Of a stretch of DNA of 64,000 nucleotides, positions 16,892 to 23,920 are shown piece after piece. The stretch is taken from positions 87,897-151,896 of the forward strand of contig CAKSTB010000004.1 of assembly GCA_934490165.1 (NCBI GenBank), in the 5' to 3' direction. A program made the position numbers and the translations under genes. Under the pieces are notes generated by a model. That model was not told the DNA's origin. It saw only the letters and a list, made by a program, of their open reading frames with translations, and made no database searches. The stretch's first letter is position 1; each line of letters starts with the position of its first letter. This stretch comes from an uncultured Ruminiclostridium sp. Its GTDB lineage: Bacteria; Bacillota; Clostridia; Oscillospirales; Ruminococcaceae.

Positions 16892-18082
16892 TTATTCCTG
16901 TTCTTCTCTGCTCTCGATCCTGAACAGCTTTACGGTAGTACCCTCGACCGCCTTTTCGATAAGCGGAGCAAAGTCGAACGACTGCTCAGCCTTTATGACC
17001 TCATCGAATACCGGACGCGTCTTGGGGTGCTTCGGTGTGAACACAGTACAGCAGTCCTCATAAGGGAGCGTTGAAGTTTCAAATGTATCTATCTTTCTTG
17101 CAATATCTATGATTTCCTTCTTGTCCATACCGATAACGGGACGGAACACCGGGTATTCAGCCGCGGCGTCGGTGCACTGTATAGCCTTTAATGTCTGGCT
17201 CGCTACCTGTCCCACGCTTTCGCCCGTGACAAGTGCGCCGTACTCATTCCTCTGCGCAATTATATTAGCGATCTTCACCATAAGTCTGCGCATTATGATA
17301 GTAAAGAACTCCTCGGGACAGTTGTCCCTCAGTGCTTCCTGTATCTCGGTAAACGGAACACAGTAGAACCTTACATCTCCGCAGTAGGGTGTCAGCTTTT
17401 CACAGAGCGTTTCGACCTTCATCAGCGCACGCTCCGAAGTGTACGGCGGGCTTACAAAGTGTATCCCGTCAACTATAAGTCCGCGCTTTGCCATCATATA
17501 GCCCGCAACAGGGCTGTCTATACCGCCCGACAGTAAAAGCAGAGCCTTACCCGAGCTGCCGACAGGCATACCGCCCGCACCGATTATGCGCTCTGCGCTG
17601 ACATACGCTCCCTTGTCCCTGATCTCGCACATAACGGTGACCTCAGGATTATGAACATCGACCGACAGATGAGGGTACGCTTCAAGTATAGCCGCGCCGA
17701 GCTCAATCTGTATCTCAGGCGTTTTCATCGGGAACGACTTATCAGAACGCTTTGCGTCGACCTTGAATGTCTTAGCATTCTTGAGCGCATTTTCAAGATA
17801 AGGGATACCCTGTACCTTTATCTGTTCAAAGTCCTTTTCAAATACCGCACAGCGCTGTAAAGCACCTATACCGAATATGACCTTCAGCTTTTCCATGACC
17901 TCGTCAAGATCACACTCACCGACAGGCTCTATGTAGATAGTTGACTGTCTTCTCATGTACTGGAACTTTCCGCAGTGGCGCAGTCTTCTTCTGATATTCT
18001 TCACGAGTATATCCTCAAAAGTACCCTTGTTGAGCCCCTTGAGCGCTATCTCGCCGTATTTTGCCATTATAAGCTCTTTCAT
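16892..18082 (-). CDS. thiI: tRNA 4-thiouridine synthase
   Basis: 396 residues. N-terminal ferredoxin-like plus THUMP domain (ELIMAKYGEIALKGLNKGTFEDIL, about 1-165) and a PP-loop ATP pyrophosphatase domain with SGKALLLLSGGIDSPVAGYMMAKRG (about 178-200). Adenylates U8 of tRNA and accepts sulfur from a cysteine desulfurase. There is no C-terminal rhodanese domain, as in Bacillus ThiI, so sulfur should come directly from the partner desulfurase encoded just upstream (one-base overlap of stop and start, TAATG). Cys residues at CCTVF near residue 345 could take part in persulfide transfer. Confidence 0.95.
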   Translation of the reverse strand: MKELIMAKYGEIALKGLNKGTFEDILVKNIRRRLRHCGKFQYMRRQSTIYIEPVGECDLDEVMEKLKVIFGIGALQRCAVFEKDFEQIKVQGIPYLENALKNAKTFKVDAKRSDKSFPMKTPEIQIELGAAILEAYPHLSVDVHNPEVTVMCEIRDKGAYVSAERIIGAGGMPVGSSGKALLLLSGGIDSPVAGYMMAKRGLIVDGIHFVSPPYTSERALMKVETLCEKLTPYCGDVRFYCVPFTEIQEALRDNCPEEFFTIIMRRLMVKIANIIAQRNEYGALVTGESVGQVASQTLKAIQCTDAAAEYPVFRPVIGMDKKEIIDIARKIDTFETSTLPYEDCCTVFTPKHPKTRPVFDEVIKAEQSFDFAPLIEKAVEGTTVKLFRIESREEQE

Positions 18083-19209
18083 TATATGTTTCCTTTCCTG
18101 CGGCTTTTCTTTGTACGTCTGAAGCGTACTATGCCGTTTTCTATTTCATCGCAGAGTGCGTCTATATCTTCCTTTGTCGTTTTCATCGAAAAGCTTACTC
18201 TTATCGTGCTGTCTGCTCTTTCCGCGTTCATTCCGAAAGCGTCCGGCACAGAGCTTATCTTGCCCTTTGAGCAGGCAGAACCACTGCTGACGTATATCCC
18301 CTTTTCCTCGAGAGAATGGAGCATAATTTCACTTCTTACCCCGAGCACCGAGAAGCTCAGGATATTGTCAACACTGTTGTCAGGACTGTTTATATAAACA
18401 TCTTCCATCTGCGCCAGTCTTACCCGCAGATACCTATTCAGCTCGTTATAATGCGAAAGATCCGTAGGATAAGCCTTTACAGCCGCCTCGAACGATGCTA
18501 TAAGCTCGGTCGGCTCTGTTCCCGGGCGCAGATTTTTCTGCTGACCTCCACCATATACCAGCGGCGTAAATCTCACCTTGTCCGCACAGTAAAGCGCACC
18601 TATACCCTTAAATCCGTGTATCTTGTGTCCCGACAGGCTTATAAGATCGCCTTTGAGCGGCACTTTGCAAAATCCCTGCACACCGTCTATATGAACGATC
18701 GTGTCGTTGTTCACATTTTTCACAAGCCTGTACAGCTTTTCGGTGTCGACCTTAAAGCCGTTCTCATTATTTACAGCCATGCAGGATACAAGGATAGTAT
18801 CCGCGGTAACGTTATCGGCGATATGCTGTTCAAAGTTATCTATCGCGTCCTTAGGTGACAGACGTATTATTTCAAAGCCCTGCTTTTCGAGATAGTCCAT
18901 CGTTCTCGCAACCGACGGGTGCTCCATAGCAGTGGTGACTATCCTGTTTCCTCTGCGTTTATATGCGTCCGCCGCTCCCCTTATCGCAAGGTTGTTGCTT
19001 TCTGTAGCGCCCGAGGTGAAGTATATTTCTCCCTGTGCTCCGAGTTTTTTAAGCAGTGTCTTTTTCGCGCTGTTCATCAGCTTTTCCGACTCTATACCGA
19101 GCCTGTGCAGTGACGATACATTACCGAAGCAGTTTCGTGCGGCATCCTCAGCCGCTTTTATCGCCTGTTCGCAAGGCTTTGTAGTGGCGGCATTATCCAG
19201 ATATATCAA
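18082..19209 (-). CDS. Cysteine desulfurase partner of ThiI
   Basis: 375 residues, class V aminotransferase fold, NifS/IscS-like (the Bacillus NifZ type). Motifs: IYLDNAATTKP at the start, ATESNNLAIRG, PLP Lys in SLSGHKIHGFKGIGALY, GGGQQKNLRPGTEP, and the sulfur-transfer Cys in SSGSACSKGK. The first codon is TTG at 19209, supported by AAGGAGA eight bases before it and by the conserved IYLDNAATT start; no ATG is possible nearby. Co-transcribed with thiI. Confidence 0.94.
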   Translation of the reverse strand: MIYLDNAATTKPCEQAIKAAEDAARNCFGNVSSLHRLGIESEKLMNSAKKTLLKKLGAQGEIYFTSGATESNNLAIRGAADAYKRRGNRIVTTAMEHPSVARTMDYLEKQGFEIIRLSPKDAIDNFEQHIADNVTADTILVSCMAVNNENGFKVDTEKLYRLVKNVNNDTIVHIDGVQGFCKVPLKGDLISLSGHKIHGFKGIGALYCADKVRFTPLVYGGGQQKNLRPGTEPTELIASFEAAVKAYPTDLSHYNELNRYLRVRLAQMEDVYINSPDNSVDNILSFSVLGVRSEIMLHSLEEKGIYVSSGSACSKGKISSVPDAFGMNAERADSTIRVSFSMKTTKEDIDALCDEIENGIVRFRRTKKSRRKGNI

Positions 19210-19261
19210 ATTTCTGTCTCCTTTTCATATGGGTCTTGCCCACTTATCTACAAGCTATTTA

Positions 19262-19290
19262 ATTATACACCATTTTGCGATAAAAAAACA
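19262..19290 (-). promoter_or_regulatory. Possible promoter of the desulfurase-thiI operon
   Basis: Minus strand TATAAT at 19262-19267, with only a weak TGTTTT-like -35 at 17 bases. About 55 bases upstream of the TTG start. Confidence 0.35.
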
Positions 19291-19369
19291 GGGTATATTC
19301 TGAAATTTTTATGAAAAAATAACCGTGTATGATTTTTTGATACCGTTTTTATGAAAGGAAGAACATATT

Positions 19370-20713
19370 ATGTATATTTCAAAACGCTGTTTTGTGCGGA
19401 TAATCAGCTTTCTTACCGCAGTCATAGTCGCAGTGGGAATTTCCGCCGCGCTTAATATGAACAGCTCGGAGCAGTACAAGCGCAGTTTCGAGCAGAATAT
19501 GACCCGGAATGTCGAGGACTTGTCCGCAGAGATCGACAATATCAAGAACACCCTGTATAAAGGTATGTATGCAGGCACACCCGAAATGATGACTCAGCTT
19601 TCGTCAAAGCTGTGGAGCGATGCGTCCACCGCAAAATCCTCTCTCGCACAGCTCCCCGTAGCCGGGCTTCATCTTGAAAACACCTATAAATTCCTATCAC
19701 AGGTCGGAAATTTCTCCAAGAGCCTTGCCGAGCGCTATTCCGAGGGTGAAACCCTGAGCGCAGAAGACAGAAAATCACTGCAAACGCTCAGCGAATATGC
19801 AGACCGCCTTTCCGAAAATATGTGGAAGGTGGAACAGCGAATATCAAGCGGCGAATTATCCTTTGAAAAGGCAATAACCGAGGTTCAGGGTGCGGAAAAC
19901 AACGAAGAGCCGTCATATATCACCGAGGGCTTTACCGATTTTGAAGAGGGCTATGACAACTACCCCACGCTTATCTATGACGGACCTTTCTCCGACCACA
20001 TTCTTGAAAAAGAGCCCGTCATGCTCAAAGGCGCGACCGTTGTAACGCTCTCCGATGCACTGAAAAAAGCCGAAAAGGCTTGCGGCACAACAGGACTTAC
20101 CCACAGCGATGCCGACGACGAGCAAGGCAGAATGCCGTCATATGTCTTCACAAAGGATAACGCCACCGTATCGGTGACAAAATACGGAGGATATCTCAGT
20201 TATATGATGCGTAACAGAGATGTGCCCACCCGCTCAATGACCGCGCTTGAAGCAGTAAACGAGGGCAAAAAGTACCTTGAAATGCTCGGTGTCAACCATA
20301 TCACCTACACCTATTACGAGATAAACGGAAATGTCTGCACGATAAATTTTGCGGCAGTAGAAAACGATGTCACAATGTACACCGACCTTATAAAAGTCAG
20401 TGTGGCGATGGATAACGGCGATATACTCGGCTTTGACGGCAGAGGATATATCACCAACCACACAAAGCGCGATCTGCCCGAGCCGAAAATAACCGCCGAG
20501 CAGGCGCGTAAAAAGATATCCTCCGAGCTTACCGTAACCGATACCTCGCTTGCGGTAGTGCCGTCATCTGGCACAAACGAGCTCTATTGCTATGAATTCA
20601 GCTGTACCTCGACAGACGGCAGACAGATGCTTGTATATATCAACGCCGACACCGGCAAGGAAGAACAGATACTCCTGCTTGAAATAAGCGAGAACGGAAC
20701 ACTGACCGTATAG
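19370..20713 (+). CDS. ypeB: Spore germination protein YpeB
   Basis: 447 residues, close to Bacillus YpeB (450). An N-terminal membrane anchor or uncleaved signal (about 9-29, IISFLTAVIVAVGISAALN) is followed by an alpha-helical N-domain (NVEDLSAEIDNIKNTLYKGMY, LAQLPVAGLHLENTYKFLSQVGNFSKSLAER, both typical YpeB stretches) and three PepSY-like modules (about 215-445: ATVVTLSDALKKAEKACG; ALEAVNEGKKYLEMLGVNH; ITAEQARKKISSEL). YpeB is needed to localise and stabilise the cortex hydrolase SleB in the spore inner membrane. No sleB lies next to it, although the two are usually an operon. Ribosome binding site AAAGGAAG. Sporulation-phase (sigma-G) expression is expected, but I see no convincing sigma-G boxes. 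Confidence 0.92.
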   Translation: MYISKRCFVRIISFLTAVIVAVGISAALNMNSSEQYKRSFEQNMTRNVEDLSAEIDNIKNTLYKGMYAGTPEMMTQLSSKLWSDASTAKSSLAQLPVAGLHLENTYKFLSQVGNFSKSLAERYSEGETLSAEDRKSLQTLSEYADRLSENMWKVEQRISSGELSFEKAITEVQGAENNEEPSYITEGFTDFEEGYDNYPTLIYDGPFSDHILEKEPVMLKGATVVTLSDALKKAEKACGTTGLTHSDADDEQGRMPSYVFTKDNATVSVTKYGGYLSYMMRNRDVPTRSMTALEAVNEGKKYLEMLGVNHITYTYYEINGNVCTINFAAVENDVTMYTDLIKVSVAMDNGDILGFDGRGYITNHTKRDLPEPKITAEQARKKISSELTVTDTSLAVVPSSGTNELYCYEFSCTSTDGRQMLVYINADTGKEEQILLLEISENGTLTV

Positions 20714-20727
20714 TTTCCCGAATAACG

Positions 20728-20768
20728 AAAAGACTGCAAATCAATTTTAAGATTTGCAGTCTTTTTTA
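20728..20768 (+). terminator. Terminator of ypeB
   Basis: AAAAGACTGCAAATC, 8-base AT loop, GATTTGCAGTCTTTTTT: perfect 15 bp stem followed by T run; the A run on the 5' side means it could also work for the opposite strand. Confidence 0.9.
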
Positions 20769-20834
20769 CATTATACATAACCATAACGCATTATGACCGG
20801 TCGCAAAATCCCCACCGACTTACACACAAACAAA

Positions 20835-20859
20835 TCCCCCGACCTTGCAGTCGGGGGAT
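20835..20859 (-). terminator. Terminator of the sugar ABC ATPase gene
   Basis: Minus strand: ATCCCCCGAC, loop TGCAA, GTCGGGGGAT, then TTGTTTGTGTG. Twenty bases after the stop codon. Confidence 0.8.
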
Positions 20860-20879
20860 AATGCGATCTGTTTTAACAA

Positions 20880-22022
20880 TTAAACTAAGATTGAGTGTTC
20901 ATCGTTAGGATCGAACAGGTGTACCTTGTTAGGATCAAGCGCAAGCTTGATAACGTCCTGAGGACGAGCTGTACATCTGGGAGATACTCTTGCTGTCAGC
21001 GGGATACCTTCGCATGTGAGGTAGAGGTAAGACTCAGCACCCATCATTTCGGTAACGTCTACTGTAGCTTCGATCATACCAGTCTTAGCGTTGGAGAGGA
21101 ACATTTCTTCATCGTGAATGTTCTCGGGACGGATACCAAGGATAACTTCCTTATCAACATAGTACTTGAGAGCTTCTGTATCTGTCTTAGCACCGGGCAG
21201 TTCAACATAGAACTTTCTGCCTCTTGTTGTCTTAGTATCTTCAGAACCGAACTCAACTGTGTACTTGCCGTTGAGCATGATGAGCTTAGCATTGATGAAG
21301 TTCATCTGAGGTGAACCCATGAAGCCTGCAACGAACTTGTTTACGGGGTTCTCATACAGGTTGATAGGTGAATCGATCTGCTGGATATAACCATCCTTCA
21401 TAACAACGATTCTGTCACCCATCGTCATAGCCTCGATCTGGTCATGAGTAACGTAGATGAATGTAGTACCTAACTTCTTGTGAAGCTTAGAAAGCTCAGT
21501 TCTCATCTGTGCACGGAGCTTAGCATCGAGGTTTGAAAGAGGCTCGTCAAGTAAGAATACCTGAGGATCACGAACGATAGCTCTACCTAAAGCTACACGC
21601 TGTCTCTGACCACCTGATAAAGCCTTGGGCTTTCTGTCGAGAAGGTGTGCGATGTCGAGGATCTTAGCAGCTTCTTCAACGAGCTTCTTGATCTCATCCT
21701 TGGGCACCTTTCTCAGCTTTAAGCCGAATGCCATGTTTTCGAAAACAGTCATATGAGGATACAGAGCGTAGTTCTGGAAAACCATCGCAATATCACGATC
21801 CTTAGGAGCTACGTCATTAACGAGTCTGTCGCCTATGAAAAGCTCGCCTTCGGAAATTTCCTCAAGACCTGCGATCATTCTTAATGTTGTTGACTTACCG
21901 CAACCTGAAGGGCCAACGAGGATAATGAACTCCTTGTCCTTGATGTTCATGGTAAAGTCGGAAACGGCTACAACGCCGCCGGGGTAACGCTTATAGATAC
22001 CTCTTAAAGATAAACTTGCCAT
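20880..22022 (-). CDS. MsmK/UgpC-family sugar ABC transporter ATPase
   Basis: 380 residues. ABC domain (1-235): Walker A GPSGCGKSTTLRMIAGLEE, Q-loop MVFQNYALYPHMTVFENMAFGLKL, signature LSGGQRQRVALGRAI, Walker B VFLLDEPLSNLDAKLR, switch His in YVTHDQIEAMTMGDRIVVM. C-terminal OB/TOBE regulatory domain (about 236-380), as in MalK/MsmK. It energises carbohydrate importers. No permease or binding-protein gene is nearby: it is monocistronic, flanked by its own terminator and a long AT-rich upstream region, consistent with a shared ATPase serving several sugar transporters, as MsmK does in streptococci. Ribosome binding site AGGAGGT, very strong; the codon choice looks that of a highly expressed gene. 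Confidence 0.95.
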   Translation of the reverse strand: MASLSLRGIYKRYPGGVVAVSDFTMNIKDKEFIILVGPSGCGKSTTLRMIAGLEEISEGELFIGDRLVNDVAPKDRDIAMVFQNYALYPHMTVFENMAFGLKLRKVPKDEIKKLVEEAAKILDIAHLLDRKPKALSGGQRQRVALGRAIVRDPQVFLLDEPLSNLDAKLRAQMRTELSKLHKKLGTTFIYVTHDQIEAMTMGDRIVVMKDGYIQQIDSPINLYENPVNKFVAGFMGSPQMNFINAKLIMLNGKYTVEFGSEDTKTTRGRKFYVELPGAKTDTEALKYYVDKEVILGIRPENIHDEEMFLSNAKTGMIEATVDVTEMMGAESYLYLTCEGIPLTARVSPRCTARPQDVIKLALDPNKVHLFDPNDEHSILV

Positions 22023-22427
22023 TTATGTGTGACCTCCTGTTTTATTGCAGAATAACCTTACGCTAATATTTTAACAAAATCCCGCTCAAAATGATAGTAC
22101 CTAATTACCCAAATATCAAACCCCCGCGTTATGCAAAATTACCAACACATATAAAACACGTTTTATTTTTGCCCTTTTTGTGTACAAAATATACAAATTT
22201 GAGCCAATTTTTAGCTTAGAATAAAGTAAAATCAAGCTTATTTTGTTATAAATCACAAATGCGGGAGCCGAAATTTAGTGAAATTTTGCAATTAGTGCTT
22301 AACGCAGTGAACGGTTGCGCTGAAAATTCGGCATTTCGATGAATATTCTAGCATAAATTTTAGTAAATTTCAAGTGTTAGTCCCGACATTTGTCCGACAA
22401 ACGAAAAACAAAGCCCATGGAGGAACA
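22023..22427. other. AT-rich divergent intergenic region
   Basis: 405 bases between the divergently transcribed ABC ATPase and DUF4830 genes. It is clearly AT-rich compared with its neighbours. It holds a candidate minus-strand promoter (22091-22119) but no open frame of note and no hairpin I would defend. Its length is more than two simple promoters need, so additional regulation of the ATPase gene is possible. Confidence 0.6.
22091..22119 (-). promoter_or_regulatory. Candidate promoter of the sugar ABC ATPase gene
   Basis: Minus strand: TTGATA, 17 bases, TATCAT; about 65 bases before the start codon. Moderate match to sigma-A consensus. Confidence 0.45.
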
Positions 22428-22871
22428 ATGAAGAACCGAAGAAAGCTTATCCGTATAACAATAATATCCGCCGTGCTTCTTACAGCACTGCTGTTTACTT
22501 TTCTGCTCTGCCGCCGCACCGCCATAAGCGGCGAAACTTTAGCCGACAGGACAGGATACGCAAAGTCGATAGGCTACAGCATATCCGCCGACAGCGAAAC
22601 TGTCCGCAACATAGTTATCCCCGCCGTGTTCGGCAATGTCTATGAAAACTATAACGCATTGCAAAAGGAGTGCGGCTTTGACTTGTCGCTGTACAAGGGC
22701 GAAGCTGCCGTGCAGTATACATATACTATAAGCAATTACACAGACAACAGCGGAAAAACGCTTGATGATATTATAATGGACCTCATCGTCTGTGACGGAA
22801 AGATAATCGGCGGTGATATCTGCTCCGCCGAGCTTGACGGCTTTATGACCGGTCTTAAGGCAAGGGAATAG
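22428..22871 (+). CDS. DUF4830-like membrane-anchored protein
   Basis: 147 residues. One N-terminal membrane segment (about 9-28, ITIISAVLLTALLFTFLL), then an extracytoplasmic domain whose stretches IGYSISADSETVRNIVIPAVF, NALQKECGFDLSLYKGEAAVQYTY and IIGGDICSAELDGFMTGL match what I recall of DUF4830, a small Clostridia-wide family of unknown function. The ATG at 22428 was chosen because GGAGGAACA lies directly before it; the frame is open upstream but lacks a signal. Single gene; no terminator hairpin found immediately after it. Confidence 0.75.
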   Translation: MKNRRKLIRITIISAVLLTALLFTFLLCRRTAISGETLADRTGYAKSIGYSISADSETVRNIVIPAVFGNVYENYNALQKECGFDLSLYKGEAAVQYTYTISNYTDNSGKTLDDIIMDLIVCDGKIIGGDICSAELDGFMTGLKARE

Positions 22872-22995
22872 GATATACAAAAAAAGATTTTGCCGCTCTG
22901 CCGCAAGACTGAGGGATCGCCGCCATTAATATCTCCATTTCAATCATCACCGCAAAAGCAACGTACACTGCCCAATTTCCCGTAGGGTGCGGTGC

Positions 22996-23063
22996 TGTGT
23001 GTGCTTGTATGGTTTCGCGTCCTGCGAAACTCTGTGCACACACATTTAATGCATCCTTGCATT
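22996..23063. repeat. Palindromic hairpin cassette, locus 2
   Basis: TGTGTGTGC (22996-23004) pairs with GCACACACA (23036-23044) and encloses GTTTCGC-GTCCT-GCGAAAC (23012-23030); directly after follows AATGCA-TCCT-TGCATT (23048-23063). Same architecture as 3637-3703, but with compensating changes in the stems. Confidence 0.65.
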
Positions 23064-23147
23064 GCTTGCCCCGCCCGTTGCCACGATTATCTTCTCTTCC
23101 TCAAACACGCCAACCCCGCACTGTCCCCCCACCAAGCACTAATTCTT

Positions 23148-23433
23148 GGCTCCCTTGCCAAAGGGAGCTGGCTTGCGGCAAGGCTAGCTTGTTTCAAATA
23201 CAACCTTCTCTTTGCGATACCTGCAACGCCCAAATCTTGCAAACCCTATCTGCCGTCAAGACTGAGGGATCGCCTGCACCAACCTTTCCGCTTTCGCAAA
23301 CACCTCCGCTGACAATCCCTCAGTCACAGTGACGGAAAACTCGGTTCTGTTCTACACATCTTTAACCTGATACTCAAAGCAATACCGAAAACGTTATACC
23401 ACACTGTGCCAGCTCCCTTTACACAAGGGAGCT
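23148..23433. repeat. Long inverted-repeat (MITE-like) element, diverged copy
   Basis: Ends: GGCTCCCTTGCCAAAGGGAG (23148-23167) and, at 23408-23433, the inverse GCCAGCTCCCTTTACACAAG followed by GGAGCT. An inner inverted pair, GTCAAGACTGAGGGATCGCC near 23255-23274 against GACAATCCCTCAGTCACAG near 23310-23328, surrounds the same core (CTTTCCGCTTTCGCAAACAC) as the better preserved copy at 23539. The sequence between outer and inner arms has diverged or been replaced. Confidence 0.65.
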
Positions 23434-23538
23434 AAATTGTGATACTTCTTTTTCACAATTTGCGCTTAACCCAAAATCTCTATAAAACTCAACATCATTC
23501 AAAAAAGAAACAACACGCACCGCCACGCACTAATTCTT

Positions 23539-23705
23539 GGCTCCCTTGCCAAAGGTGAGCTTTGGTTGCTCGGTCAAGCCGAGCCAACTTCTGAGGGATC
23601 GCCGCCACCAACCTCTCCGCTTTCGCAAACACCTCCGCTGCCAATCCCTCAAAAGTTGGCTGAGTTTAACTCAGCAACAGAAGCTCACCTTTACACAAGG
23701 GAGCC
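23539..23705. repeat. Long inverted-repeat (MITE-like) element, well preserved
   Basis: 167 bases. The left arm (23539-23603) starts GGCTCCCTTGCCAAAGGTGA and the right arm (23640-23705) is its near-perfect inverse, ending CTTTACACAAGGGAGCC; the roughly 65-base arms differ at only about a dozen positions. The 36-base centre is CACCAACCTCTCCGCTTTCG followed by CAAACACCTCCGCT. No transposase gene is in the window. Folded as RNA or extruded as DNA it would form one long hairpin. Confidence 0.75.
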
Positions 23706-23857
23706 GGGGTATTGCTTCTAATTTACAGGTTGCACTTCGCCCAAAACCTCTATAAACTCAATATCATTCAAAAAATGCACCGCCGACCACAAACGACCGC
23801 AGAACGGCAGGTCACCACAATTATTCATTATTCAATATTCATTACACCACTCCCCAC

Positions 23858-23890
23858 AAAAAAACGGAGCAGACTCTCGCCCGCTCCGCT
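23858..23890 (-). terminator. Terminator of the GH74 gene
   Basis: Minus strand: CGGAGC, 12-base loop region, GCTCCG, then seven T. It begins about 30 bases after the GH74 stop codon. Confidence 0.8.
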
Positions 23891-23920
23891 TAATCATATT
23901 CTGTTTATTGTTATATCCGC

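Larger units (their letters stand above)
22872..23857. other. Noncoding region rich in palindromic repeats
   Basis: Nearly 1 kb with no credible gene on either strand. It contains one hairpin cassette (22996-23063), two long inverted-repeat elements (23148-23433, 23539-23705) and a fragment of the same family near 22900-22925 (AAGACTGAGGGATCGCCGCC). Short open frames across it (for instance 22992-23332 and 23537-23755) translate repeat sequence and overlap in several frames, so I do not call them genes. Confidence 0.8.
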
